Origin: Tachypleus tridentatus
Lineage: Eukaryota > Arthropoda > Merostomata > Xiphosura > Limulidae
Direction: 5' to 3'
NCBI RefSeq assembly: GCF_004210375.1
Contig: NC_134834.1
Span: 97,840,170 to 97,904,169 of the forward strand
DNA length: 64,000 nucleotides
Numbering within the stretch: the stretch's first letter is position 1; each line of letters starts with the position of its first letter. The translations under genes and the position numbers were made by a program. The notes under the pieces are model-generated. The model saw only the letters and a program-made list of their open reading frames with translations. It was not told the origin of the DNA and did no database searches. Positions 23,680 through 38,719 of this stretch are shown in pieces.

Positions 23680-26600
23680 TTCTTTACACCTATGTTTCGG
23701 TTTTCAATGACTTTTAGATTTCTGGTTTCTTTACACCTATGTTTCGGTTTTCAATGACACTTAGATTTCTAGTTTCTTGACACCTATGTTTCGGTTTTGA
23801 ATGACATTTGTATTTCTGGTTTTTTACACCTATGTTTCGGTTGTCAATGACATTTAGATTTCTGGTTTCTTTACACCTATGTTTCGGTTTTCAATGACAC
23901 TTAGATTTCTACTTTCTTTACACCTATGTTTTCTGGTTTTTTTACACCTATGATCCAGCTTTCAATGACACTTAGATTTCTTGTTATTTTACACCTATGA
24001 TTCAGCTTTCAATGACACTTAGATTTCTGGTTTCTCTACACCTATGATTCAGCTTCCAATGACAGTTAGATTTCTGGTTTCTTTCCACTTATGATTCAGC
24101 TTTCAATGACACTTAGATTTCTGGTTTCTGTACACCTATGTTTCGGTTTTCAATGACATTTAGATTTCTGGTTTCTCTACACCTATGATTCAACTTCCAA
24201 TGACAGTTAGATCTGGTTTCTTTCCACTTATGATTCAGCTTTCAATGACACTTAGATTTCTGGTTTCTATTACACTTATGTTTCGGTTTTCAATGACACT
24301 TAGATTTCTAGTTTCTTTACACCTATGTTTCGGTTTTCAATGACATTTAGATTTCTGGTTTCTTTACATCTATGTTTCGGTTTTCAATGACATTTAGATT
24401 TCTGGTTTCTTTACATCTATGTTTCGGTTTTCAATGACATTTAGATTTCTGGTTTCTTTACACCTATGTTTTCTGGTTTTTTACACCTATGATCCAGCTT
24501 TCAATGACACTTTGATTTCTTGTTTCTTTACACCTATGATTCAGCTTTCAATGACACTTAGATTTCTGGTGTTTATACACCTATGATTCAGCTTTCAATG
24601 ACACTTAGATTTCTGGTTTCTTTACACCTGTGTTTCGGTTTTCAATGACATTTAGATTTCTGGTTTCTTTACACCTATGTTTCGGTTTTCAATGACACTT
24701 AGATTTCTACTTTCTTTACACCTATGTTTCGGTTTTCAATGACACTTAGATTTCTGGTTTCTTTACACCTATGTTTCGGTTTTCAATGACATTTAGATTT
24801 GTGGTTTCTTCACACCTATGTTTCGGTTTTCAGTGACACTTAGATTTCTGGTTTCTTTACTCCTATGTTTCGGTTTTCAATGACTGTTAGATTTCTAGTT
24901 TCTTTACACCTATGTTTCGGTTTTCAGTGACACTTAGATTTCTGGTTTCTTTACTCCTATGTTTCGGTTTTCAATGACTATTAGATTTCTAGTTTCTTTA
25001 CACCTATGTTTTCTGGTTTTTTTACACCTATGATCCAGCTTTCAATGACACTTAGATTTCTTGTTATTTTACACCTATGATTCAGCTTTCAATGACACTT
25101 AGATTTCTGGTTTATTTACACCTATGATTCAGCTTTCAATGACACTTCGATTTCTGGTTTCTTTACACCTATGATTCAGCTTTCAATGACACTTAGATAT
25201 TTGGTTTCTCTACACCTAGGATTGAGCTTTCAATGACACTTAGATATTTGGTTTCTCTACACCTAGGATTGAGCTTTCAATGACACTTAGATTTCTGGTT
25301 TCTTTACACCTATGATTCAGCTTTCAATGACACTTAGATTTCTGGTTTCTTTACACCTATGTTTCGGTTTTCAATGACATTTAGATTTCTGGTTTCTTTA
25401 CATCTATGTTTCGGTTTTCAATGACATTTAGATTTCTGGTTTCTTTACATCTATGTTTCGGTTTTCAATGACATTTAGATTTCTGGTTTCTTTACACCTA
25501 TGTTTTCTGGTTTTTTTACACCTATGATCCAACTTTCAATGACACTTAGATTTCTTGTTTCTTTACACCTATGATTCAGCTTTCAATGACACTTAGATTT
25601 CTGGTTTCTTTACACCTATGATTCAGCTTTCAATGACACTTAGATTTCTGGTTTCTATTACACCTGAATCAGTTTTCAATGACACTTAGATTTCTGGTTT
25701 CTTTACACCTATGATTCAGATTTCAATGTCACTTTCATTTCTGGTTGCTATTACACTTATAATTCAGCTTTCAATGACACTTAGATTTCTGGTTTCTTTG
25801 TACCTATGATTCAGCTTTCAATGACACTTAGATTTCTGGTTTCTTTACACCTATGTTTCGGTTTTCAATGACTTTTAGATTTCTCGTTTCTTTACACCTA
25901 TGTTTCGGTTTTCAATGACACTTAGATTTCTAGTTTCTTGACACCTATGTTTCGGTTTTGAATGATATTTGTATTTCTGGTTTCTTTACACCTATGTTTC
26001 GGTTGTCAATGACATTTAGATTTCTGGTTTCTTTACACCTATGTTTCGGTTTTCAATGACACTTAGATTTCTACTTTCTTTACACCTATGTTTTCTGGTT
26101 TTTTTACACCTATGATCCAGCTTTCAATGACACTTAGATTTCTTGTTATTTTACACCTATGATTCAGCTTTCAATGACACTTAGATTTCTGGTTTCTCTA
26201 CACCTATGATTCAGCTTCCAATGACAGTTAGATTTCTGGTTTCTTTCCACTTATGATTCAGCTTTCAATGACACTTAGATTTCTGGTTTCTGTACACCTA
26301 TGTTTCGGTTTTCAATGACATTTAGATTTCTGGTTTCTCTACACCTATGATTCAACTTCCAATGACAGTTAGATCTGGTTTCTTTCCACTTATGATTCAG
26401 CTTTCAATGACACTTAGATTTCTGGTTTCTATTACACTTATGTTTCGGTTTTCAATGACACTTAGATTTCTAGTTTCTTTACACCTATGTTTCGGTTTTC
26501 AATGACATTTAGATTTCTGGTTTCTTTACATCTATGTTTCGGTTTTCATTGACATTTAGATTTCTGGTTTCTTTACATCTATGATTCGGTTTTCAATGAC

Positions 26601-29600
26601 ATTTAGATTTCTGGTTTCTTTACACTTACGTTTTCTGGTTTTTTTACACCTATGATCCAGCTTTCAATGACACTTAGATTTCTTGTTTCTTTACACCCAT
26701 GATTCAGCTTTCAATGACACTTAGATTTCTGGTTTCTCTACACCTATGATTCAGATTCCAATGACACTTAGATTTCTGGTTTCTTTCCACTTATGATTCA
26801 GCTTTCAATGACACTTAGATTTCTGGTGTTTTTACACCTATGATTCAGCTTTCAATGACACTTAGATTTCTGGTTTCTTTACACCTATGTTTCGGTTTTC
26901 AATGACATTTAGATTTCTGGTTTCTTTACACCTATGTTTCGGTTTTCAATGACACTTAGATTTCTACTTTCTTTACACCTATGTTTCGGTTTTCAATGAC
27001 ACTTAGATTTCTGGTTTCTTTACACCTATGTTTCGGTTTTCAATGACATTTAGATTTCTGGTTTCTTCACACCTATGTTTCGGTTTTCAGTGACACTTAG
27101 ATTTCTGGTTTCTTTACACCTATGTTTCGGTTTTCAATGACTGTTAGATTTCTAGTTTCTTTACACCTATGTTTTCTGGTTTTTTTACACCTATGATCCA
27201 GCTTTCAATGACACTTAGATTTCTTGTTATTTTACACCTATGATTCAGCTTTCAATGACACTTAGATTTCTGGTTTATTTACACCTATGATTCAGCTTTC
27301 AATGACACTTCGATTTCTGGTTTCTTTACACCTATGATTCAGCTTTCAATGACACTTAGATATTTGGTTTCTCTACACCTAGGATTGAGCTTTCAATGAC
27401 ACTTAGATATTTGGTTTCTCTACACCTAGGATTGAGCTTTCAATGACACTTAGATTTCTGGTTTCTTTACACCTATGATTCAGCTTTCAATGACACTTAG
27501 ATTTCTGGTTTCTTTACACCTATGTTTCGGTTTTCAATGACATTTAGATTTCTGGTTTCTTTACATCTATGTTTCGGTTTTCAATGACATTTAGATTTCT
27601 GGTTTCTTTACACCTATGTTTTCTGGTTTTTGTACACCTATGATCCAACTTTCAACGACACTTAGATTTCTTGTTTCTTTACACCTATGATTCAGCTTTC
27701 AATGACACTTAGATTTCTGGTTTCTCTACACCTATGATTCAGATTCCAATGACACTTAGATTTCTGGTTTCTTTCCACTTATGATTCAGCTTTCAATGAC
27801 ACTTAGATTTCTGGTGTTTTACACCTATGATTTAGCTTTCAATGACATTTAGATTTCTGGTTTCTTTACACCTATGTTTCGGTTTTCAATGACATTTAGA
27901 TGTCTGGTTTCTTGACACCTATGTTTCGGTTTTCAATGACACTTAGATTTCTACTTTCTTTACACCTATGTTTGGGTTTTCAATGACACTTAGAATTCTG
28001 GTTTCTTTACACCTATGTTTCGGTTTTCAATGACTATTAGATTTCTAGTTTCTTTACACCTATGTTTCGGTTTTCAATGACATTTAGATTTCTGGTTTCT
28101 TTACACCTATGTTTTCTGGTTTTTTACACCTATGATCCAGCTTTCAATGACACTTTGATTTCTTGTTTCTTTACACCTATGATTCAGCTTTCAATGACAC
28201 TTAGATTTCTGGTGTTTTTACACCTATGATTCAGCTTTCAATGACACTTAGATTTCTGGTTTCTTTACACCTATGTTTCGGTTTTCAATGACATTTAGAT
28301 TTCTGGTTTCTTTACACCTATGTTTCGGTTTTCAATGACACTTAGATTTCTACTTTCTTTACACCTATGTTTCGGTTTTCAATGACACTTAGATTTCTGG
28401 TTTCTTTACTCCTATGTTTCGGTTTTCAATGACTATTAGATTTTTAGTTTCTTTACACCTATGTTTTCTGGTTTTTTTACACCTATTATCCAGCTTTCAA
28501 TGACACTTAGATTTCTTGTTATTTTACACCTATGATTCAGCTTTCAATGACACTTAGATTTCTGGTTTATTTACACCTATGATTCAGCTTTCAATGACAC
28601 TTCGATTTCTGGTTTCTTTACACCTATGATTCAGCTTTCAATGACACTTAGATATTTGGTTTCTCTACACCTAGGATTGAGCTTTCAATGACACTTAGAT
28701 ATTTGGTTTCTCTACACCTAGGATTGAGCTTTCAATGACACTTAGATTTCTGGTTTATTTACACCTATGATTCAGCTTTCAATGACACTTCGATTTCTGG
28801 TTTCTTTACACCTATGATTCAGCTTTCAATGACACTTAGAATTCTGGTTTCTTTACACCTATGTTTCGGTTTTCAATGACATTTAGATTTCTGGTTTCTT
28901 TACATCTATGTTTCGGTTTTCAATGACATTTAGATTTCTGGTTTCTTTACATCTATGTTTCGGTTTTCAATGACATTTAGATTTCTGGTTTCTTTACACC
29001 TATGTTTTCTGGTTTTTTTACACCTATGATCCAACTTTCAATGACACTTAGATTTCTTGTTTCTTTACACCTATGATTCAGCTTTCAATGACACTTAGAT
29101 TTCTGGTTTCTTTACACCTATGATTCAGCTTTCAATGACACTTAGATTTCTGGTTTCTATTACACCTGAATCAGTTTTCAATGACACTTAGATTTCTGGT
29201 TTCTTTACACCTATGATTCAGATTTCAATGTCACTTTCATTTCTGGTTGCTATTACACTTATAATTCAGCTTTCAATGACACTTAGATTTCTGGTTTCTA
29301 TTACACCTGAATCAGTTTTCAATGACACTTAGATTTCTGGTTTCTTTACACCTATGATTCAGATTTCAATGTCACTTTCATTTCTGGTTGCTATTACACT
29401 TATAATTCAGCTTTCAATGACACTTAGATTTCTGGTTTCTTTGTACCTATGATTCAGCTTTCAATGACACTTAGATTTCTGGTTTCTTTACTCCTATGTT
29501 TCGGTTTTCAATGACTATTAGATTTCTAGTTTCTTTACACCTATGTTTTCTGGTTTTTTTACACCTATGATCCAGCTTTCAATGACACTTAGATTTCTTA

Positions 29601-30640
29601 TTATTTTACACCTATGATTCAGCTTTCAATGACACTTAGATTTCTGGTTTATTTACACCTATGATTCAGCTTTCAATGACACTTCGATTTCTGGTTTCTT
29701 TACACCTATGATTCAGCTTTCAATGACACTTAGATTTCTGGTTTCTTTACACCTATGTTTCGGTTTTCAATGACATTTAGATTTCTGGTTTCTTTACACT
29801 TACGTTTTCTGGTTTTTTTACACCTATGATCCAGCTTTCAATGACACTTAGATTTCTTGTTTCTTTACACCTATGATTCAGCTTTCAATGACACTTAGAT
29901 TTCTGGTTTCTCTACACCTATGATTCAGATTCCAATGACACTTAGATTTCTGGTTTCTTTCCACTTATGATTCAGCTTTCAATGACACTTAAATTTCTGG
30001 TGTTTTTACACCTATGATTCAGCTTTCAATGACACTTAGATTTCTGGTTTCTTTACACCTATGTTTCGGTTTTCAATGACATTTAGATTTCTGGTTTCTT
30101 TACACCTATGTTTCGGTTTTCAATGACACTTAGATTTCTACTTTCTTTACACCTATGTTTCGGTTTTCAATGACACTTAGATTTCTGGTTTCTTTACACC
30201 TATGTTTCGGTTTTCAATGACATTTAGATTTCTGGTTTCTTCACACCTATGTTTCGGTTTTCAATGACACTTAGATTTCTGGTTTCTTTACACCTATGTT
30301 TCGGTTTTCAATGACTGTTAGATTTCTAGTTTCTTTACACCTATGTTTTCTGGTTTTTTTACACCTATGATCCAGCTTTCAATGACACTTAGATTTCTTG
30401 TTATTTTACACCTATGATTCAGCTTTCAATGACACTTCGATTTCTGGTTTCTTTACACCTATGATTCAGCTTTCAATGACACTTAGATATTTGGTTTCTC
30501 TACACCTAGGATTGAGCTTTCAATGACACTTAGATATTTGGTTTCTCTACACCTAGGATTGAGCTTTCAATGACACTTAGATTTCTGGTTTCTTTACACC
30601 TATGATTCAGCTTTCAATGACACTTAGATTTCTGGTTTCT
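23680..30640. repeat. Higher-order segment A2 of the 47-bp satellite
   Basis: This is the second copy of segment A1. It shares private variants with A1, such as the CAACGACAC change beside TTTTTGTACACC (20000 and 27641) and TTTGTGGTTTCTTCACACC (17159 and 24799), showing a copy event and not independent expansion. Differences are few single bases and one- or two-unit insertions or deletions. Confidence 0.9.
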
Positions 30641-30819
30641 TTACACCTATGTTTCGGTTTTCAATGACACTTAGATTTCTGGTGTTTTTACACCTATGAT
30701 TCAGCTTTCAATGACACTTAGATTTCTGGTTTCTTTACACCTATGTTTCGGTTTTCAATGACATTTAGATTTCTGGTTTCTTTACACCTATGTTTCGGTT
30801 TTCAATGACACTTAGATTT

Positions 30820-33800
30820 CTACTTTCTTTACACCTATGTTTCGGTTTTCAATGACACTTAGATTTCTGGTTTCTTTACACCTATGTTTCGGTTTTCAAT
30901 GACATTTAGATTTCTGGTTTCTTCACACCTATGTTTCGGTTTTCAGTGACACTTAGATTTCTGGTTTCTTTACACCTATGTTTCGGTTTTCAATGACTGT
31001 TAGATTTCTAGTTTCTTTACACCTATGTTTTCTGGTTTTTTTACACCTATGATCCAGCTTTCAATGACACTTAGATTTCTTGTTATTTTACACCTATGAT
31101 TCAGCTTTCAATGACACTTAGATTTCTGGTTTCTTTACACCTATGATTCAGCTTTCAATGACACTTAGATATTTGGTTTCTCTACACCTAGGATTGAGCT
31201 TTCAATGACACTTAGATATTTGGTTTCTCTACACCTAGGATTGAGCTTTCAATGACACTTAGATTTCTGGTTTCTTTACACCTATGATTCAGCTTTCAAT
31301 GACACTTAGATTTCTGGTTTCTTTACACCTATGTTTCGGTTTTCAATGACATTTAGATTTCTGGTTTCTTTACATCTATGTTTCGGTTTTCAATGACATT
31401 TAGATTTCTGGTTTCTTTACATCTATGTTTCGGTTTTCAATGACATTTAGATTTCTGGTTTCTTTACACCTATGTTTTCTGGTTTTTTTACACCTATGAT
31501 CCAACTTTCAATGACACTTAGATTTCTTGTTTCTTTACACCTATGATTCAGCTTTCAATGACACTTAGATTTCTGGTTTCTTTACACCTATGATTCAGCT
31601 TTCAATGACACTTAGATTTCTGGTTTCTCTACACCTATGATTCAGATTCCAATGACACTTAGATTTCTGGTTTCTTTCCACTTATTATTCAGCTTTCAAT
31701 GACACTTAGATTTCTGGTGTTTTTACACCTATGATTTAGCTTTCAATGACATTTAGATTTCTGGTTTCTTTACACCTATGTTTCGGTTTTCAATGACATT
31801 TAGATTTCTGGTTTCTTGACACCTATGTTTCGGTTTTCAATGACACTTAGATTTCTACTTTCTTTACACCTATGTTTGGGTTTTCAATGACACTTAGAAT
31901 TCTGGTTTCTTTACACCTATGTTTCGGTTTTCAATGACTATTAGATTTCTAGTTTCTTTACACCTATGTTTCGGTTTTCAATGACATTTAGATTTCTGTT
32001 TTCTTTACACCTATGTTTTCTGGTTTTTTTACACCTATGATCCAGCTTTCAATGACACTTTTATTTCTTGTTTCTTTACACCTATGATTCAGCTTTCAAT
32101 GACACTTAGATTTCTGGTGTTTTTACACCTATGATTCAGCTTTCAATGACACTTAGATTTCTGGTTTCTTTACACCTATGTTTCGGTTTTCAATGACATT
32201 TAGATTTCTGGTTTCTTTACACCTATGTTTCGGTTTTCAATGACACTTAGATTTCTACTTTCTTTACACCTATGTTTCGGTTTTCAATGACACTTAGATT
32301 TCTGGTTTCTTTACACCTATGTTTCGGTTTTCAATGACATTTAGATTTCTGGTGTCTTCACACCTATGTTTCGGTTTTCAGTGACACTTAGATTTCTGGT
32401 TTCTTTACTCCTATGTTTCGGTTTTCAATGACTATTAGATTTCTAGTTTCTTTACACCTATGTTTTCTGGTTTTTTTACACCTATGATCCAGCTTTCAAT
32501 GACACTTAGATTTCTTGTTATTTTACACCTATGATTCAGCTTTCAATGACACTTAGATTTCTGGTTTATTTACACCTATGATTCAGCTTTCAATGACACT
32601 TAGATTTCTGGTTTCTTTACACCTATGATTCAGCTTTCAATGACACTTAGATATTTGGTTTCTCTACACCTAGGATTGAGCTTTCAATGACACTTAGATA
32701 TTTGGTTTCTCTACACCTAGGATTGAGCTTTCAATGACACTTAGATTTCTGGTTTATTTACACCTATGATTCAGCTTTCAATGACACTTCGATTTCTGGT
32801 TTCTTTACACCTTTGATTCAGCTTTCAATGACACTTAGATTTCTGGTTTCTTTACACCTATGTTTCGGTTTTCAATGACATTTAGATTTCTGGTTTCTTT
32901 ACATCTATGTTTCGGTTTTCAATAACATTTAGATTTCTGGTTTCTTTACATCTATGTTTCGGTTTTCAATGACATTTAGATTTCTGGTTTCTTTACACCT
33001 ATGTTTTCTGGGTTTTTTACACCTGTGATCCAACTTTCAATGACACTTAGATTTCTTGTTTCTTTACACCTATGATTCAGCTTTCAATGACACTTAGATT
33101 TCTGGTTTCTATTACACCTGAATCAGTTTTCAATGACACTTAGATTTCTGGTTTCTTTACACCTATGATTCAGATTTCAATGTCACTTTCATTTCTGGTT
33201 GCTATTACACTTATAATTCAGCTTTCAATGACACTTAGATTTCTGGTTTCTATTACACCTGAATCAGTTTTCAATGACACTTAGATTTCTGGTTTCTTTA
33301 CACCTATGATTCAGATTTCAATGTCACTTTCATTTCTGGTTGCTATTACACTTATAATTCAGCTTTCAATGACACTTAGATTTCTGGTTTCTTTGAACCT
33401 ATGATTCAGCTTTCAATGACACTTAGATTTCTGGTTTCTTTACTCCTATGTTTCGGTTTTCAATGACTATTAGATTTCTAGTTTCTTTACACCTATGTTT
33501 TCTGGTTTTTTACACCTATGATCCAGCTTTCAATGACACTTAGATTTCTTGTTATTTTACACCTATGATTCAGCTTTCAATGACACTTAGATTTCTGGTT
33601 TATTTACACCTATGATTCAGCTTTCAATGACACTTCGATTTCTGGTTTCTTTACACCTATGATTCAGCTTTCAATGACACTTAGATTTCTGGTTTCTTTA
33701 CACCTATGTTTCGGTTTTCAATGACATTTAGATTTCTGGTTTCTTTACATCTATGTTTCGGTTTTCAATGACATTTAGATTTCTGGTTTCTTTACATCTA

Positions 33801-34480
33801 TGTTTCGGTTTTCAATGACATTTAGATTTCTGGTTTCTTTACACCTATGTTTTCTGGTTTTTTTACACCTATGATCCAACTTTCAATGACACTTAGATTT
33901 CTTGTTTCTTTACACCTATGATTCAGCTTTCAATGACACTTAGATTTCTGGTTTCTATTACACCTGAATCAGTTTTCAATGACACTTAGATTTCTGGTTT
34001 CTTTACACCTATGATTCAGATTTCAATGTCAATTTCATTTCTGGTTGCTATTACACTTATAATTCAGCTTTCAATGACACTTAGATTTCTGGTTTCTTTG
34101 TACCTATGATTCAGCTTTCAATGACACTTAGATTTCTGGTTTCTTTACACCTATGTTTCGGTTTTCAATGACTTTTAGATTTCTGGTTTTTTTACACCTA
34201 TGTTTCGGTTTTCAATGACACTTAGATTTCTAGTTTCTTGACACCTATGTTTCGGTTTTGAATGACATTTGTATTTCTGGTTTCTTTACACCTATGTTTC
34301 GGTTGTCAATGACATTTAGATTTCTGGTTTCTTTACACCTATGTTTCGGTTTTCAATGACACTTAGATTTCTACTTTCTTTACACCTATGTTTTCTGGTT
34401 TTTTTACACCTATGATCCAGCTTTCAATGACACTTAGATTTCTTGTTATTTTACACCTATGATTCAGCTTTCAATGACAC
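30820..34480. repeat. Higher-order segment B1 of the 47-bp satellite, repeated at 38720-42340
   Basis: GATCC markers at 31051, 31498, 32039, 32486 and 33027 recur at 38953, 39400, 39941, 40388 and 40929, a constant offset of 7902 bp; the marker at 33520 recurs at 41423 (7903). Both copies carry the rare ACACCTGTGATCCAAC variant (33027 and 40929) and ACACCTTTGATTC. By 34413/42270 the offset has dropped by one unit. Confidence 0.88.
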
Positions 34481-37400
34481 TTAGATTTCTGGTTTATTTA
34501 CACCTATGATTCAGCTTTCAATGACACTTCGATTTCTGGTTTCTTTACACCTATGATTCAGCTTTCAATGACACTTAGATATTTGGTTTCTCTACACCTA
34601 GGATTGAGCTTTCAATGACACTTAGATATTTGGTTTCTCTACACCTAGGATTGAGCTTTCAATGACACTTAGATTTCTGGTTTATTTACACCTATGATTC
34701 AGCTTTCAATGACACTTCGATTTCTGGTTTCTTTACACCTATGTTTCGGTTTTCAATGACATTTAGATTTCTGGTTTCTTTACATCTATGTTTCGGTTTT
34801 CAATGACATTTAGATTTCTGGTTTCTTTACATCTATGTTTCGGTTTTCAATGACATTTAGATTTCTGGTTTCTTTACACCTATGTTTTCTGGTTTTTTTA
34901 CACCTATGATCCAACTTTCAATGACACTTAGATTTCTTGTTTCTTTACACCTATGATTCAGCTTTCAATGACACTTAGATTTCTGGTTTCTTTACACCTG
35001 AATCAGTTTTCAATGACACTTAGATTTCTGGTTTCTTTACACCTATGATTCAGATTTCAATGACACTTTCATTTCTGGTTGCTATTACACTTATAATTCA
35101 GCTTTCAATGACACTTAGATTTCTGGTTTCTATTACACCTGAATCAGTTTTCAATGACACTTAGATTTCTGGTTTCTTTACACCTATGATTCAGATTTCA
35201 ATGTCACTTTCATTTCTGGTTTCTATTACACTTATAATTCAGCTTTCAATGACACTTAGATTTCTGGTTTCTTTACACCTATGATTCAGCTTTCAATGAC
35301 ACTTAGATTTCTGGTTTCTTTACACCTATGTTTCGGTTTTCAATGACTATTAGATTTCTAGTTTCTTTACACCTATGTTTTCTGGTTTTTTTACACCTAT
35401 GATCCAGCTTTCAATGACACTTAGATTTCTGGTTTATTTACACCTATGATTCAGCTTTCAATGACACTTCGATTTCTGGTTTCTTTACACCTATGATTCA
35501 GCTTTCAATGACACTTAGATTTCTGGTTTCTTTACACCTATGTTTCGGTTTTCAATGACATTTAGATTTCTGGTTTCTTTACATCTATGTTTCGGTTTTC
35601 AATGACATTTAGATTTCTGGTTTCTTTACATCTATGTTTCGGTTTTCAATGACATTTAGATTTCTGGTTTCTTTACACCTATGTTTTCTGGTTTTTTTAC
35701 ACCTATGATCCAACTTTCAATGACACTTAGATTTCTTGTTTCTTTACACCTATGATTCAGCTTTCAATGACACTTAGATTTCTGGTTTCTATTACACCTG
35801 AGTCAGTTTTCAATGACACTTAGATTTCTGGTTTCTTTACACCTATGATTCAGATTTCAATGTCACTTTCATTTCTGGTTGCTATTACACTTATAATTCA
35901 GCTTTCAATGACACTTAGATTTCTGGTTTCTTTGTACCTATGATTCAGCTTTCAATGACACTTAGATTTCTGGTTTCTTTACACCTATGTTTCGGTTTTC
36001 AATGACTTTTAGATTTCTAGTTTCTTTACACCTATGTTTCGGTTTTCAATGACATTTGTATTTCTGGTTTCTTTACACCTATGTTTCGGTTGTCAATGAC
36101 ATTTAGATTTCTGGTTTCTTTACACCTATGTTTCGGTTTTCAATGACACTTAGATTTCTACTTTCTTTACACCTATGTTTTCTGGTTTTTTTACACCTAT
36201 GATCCAGCTTTCAATGACACTTAGATTTCTTGTTATTTTACACCTATGATTCAGCTTTCAATGACACTTAGATTTCTGGTTTCTCTACACCTATGATTCA
36301 ACTTCCAATGACAGTTAGATCTGGTTTCTTTCCACTTATGATTCAGCTTTCAATGACACTTAGATTTCTGGTTTCTATTACACTTATGTTTCGGTTTTCA
36401 ATGACACTTAGATTTCTAGTTTCTTTACACCTATGTTTCGGTTTTCAATGACATTTAGATTTCTGGTTTCTTTACATCTATGTTTCGGTTTTCAATGACA
36501 TTTAGATTTCTGGTTTCTTTACATCTATGTTTCGGTTTTCAATGACATTTAGATTTCTGGTTTCTTTACACTTACGTTTTCTGGTTTTTTTACACCTATG
36601 ATCCAGCTTTCAATGACACTTAGATTTCTGGTTTCTCTACACCTATGATTCAGATTCCAATGACACTTAGATTTCTGGTTTCTTTCCACTTATGATTCAG
36701 CTTTCAATGACACTTAGATTTCTGGTGTTTTTACACCTATGATTCAGCTTTCAATGACACTTAGATTTTGGTTTCTTTACACCTATGTTTCGGTTTTCAA
36801 TGACATTTAGATTTCTGGTTTCTTTACACCTATGTTTCGGTTTTCAATGACACTTAGATTTCTACTTTCTTTACACCTATGTTTCGGTTTTCAATGACAC
36901 TTAGATTTCTGGTTTCTTTACACCTATGTTTCGGTTTTCAATGACATTTAGATTTCTGGTTTCTTCACACCTATGTTTCGGTTTTCAGTGACACTTAGAT
37001 TTCTGGTTTCTTTACACCAATGTTTCGGTTTTCAATGACTATTAGATTTCTAGTTTCTTTACACCTATGTTTTCTGGTTTTTTTTACACCTATGATCCAG
37101 CTTTCAATGACACTTAGATTTCTTGTTATTTTACACCTATGATTCAGCTTTCAATGACACTTAGATTTCTGGTTTATTTACACCTATGATTCAGCTTTCA
37201 ATGACACTTCGATTTCTGGTTTCTTTACACCTATGATTCAGCTTTCAATGACACTTAGATATTTGGTTTCTCTACACCTAGGATTGAGCTTTCAATGACA
37301 CTTAGATATTTGGTTTCTCTACACCTATGATTCAGCTTTCAATGACACTTAGATTTCTGGTTTCTTTACACCTATGATTCAGCTTTCAATGACACTTAGA

Positions 37401-38719
37401 TTTCTGGTTTCTTTACACCTATGTTTCGGTTTTCAATGACATTTAGATTTCTGGTTTCTTTACATCTATGTTTCGGTTTTCAATGACATTTAGATTTCTG
37501 GTTTCTTTACATCTATGTTTCGGTTTTCAATGACATTTAGATTTCTTGTTTCTTTACACCTATGATTCAGCTTTCAATGACACTTAGATTTCTGGTTTCT
37601 TTACACCTATGGTTCAGCTTTCAATGACACTTAGATTTCTGGTTTCTTTACACCTATGATTCAGATTCCAATGACACTTAGATTTCTGGTTTCTTTCCAC
37701 CTATTGTTTAGCTTTTAATTGCACTTAAGATTTCTGGTTTTTTACACCTATGATTTAGCTTTCAATGACATTTAGATTTCTGGTTTCTTTACACCTATGT
37801 TTCGGTTTTCAATGACATTTAGATTTCTGGTTTCTTTACACCTATGTTTCGGTTTTCAATGACACTTAGATTTCTGCTTTCTTTACACCTATGTTTGGGT
37901 TTTCAATGACACTTAGAATTCTGGTTTCTTTACACCTATGTTTCGGTTTTCAATGACACTTAGATTTCTGGTTTCTTTACACCTATGATTCAGATTTCAA
38001 TGTCACTTTCATTTCTGGTTGCTATTACACTTATAATTCAGCTTTCAATGACACTTAGATTTCTGGTTTCTTTACACCTATGATTCAGCTTTTAATGACA
38101 CTTAGATTTCTGGTTTCTTTACACCTATGTTTCGGTTTTCAATGACTATTAGATTTCTAGTTTCTTTACACCTATGTTTTCTGGTTTTTTTACACCTATG
38201 ATCCAGCTTTCAATGACACTTAGATTTCTTATTATTTTACACCTATGATTCAGCTTTCAATGACACTTAGATTTCTGGTTTATTTACACCTATGATTCAG
38301 CTTTCAATGACACTTCGATTTCTGGTTTCTTTACACCTATGATTCAGCTTTCAATGACACTTAGATTTCTGGTTTCTTTACACCTATGTTTCGGTTTTCA
38401 ATGACATTTAGATTTCTGGTTTCTTTACACTTACGTTTTCTGGTTTTTTTACACCTATGATCCAGCTTTCAATGACACTTAGATTTCTTGTTTCTTTACA
38501 CCTATGATTCAGCTTTCAATGACACTTAGATTTCTGGTTTCTCTACACCTATGATTCAGATTTCAATGACACTTAGATTTCTGGTTTCTTTCCACTTATG
38601 ATTCAGCTTTCAATGACACTTAGATTTCTGGTGTTTTTACACCTATGATTCAGCTTTCAATGACACTTAGATTTCTGGTTTCTTTACACCTATGTTTCGG
38701 TTTTCAATGACACTTAGAT

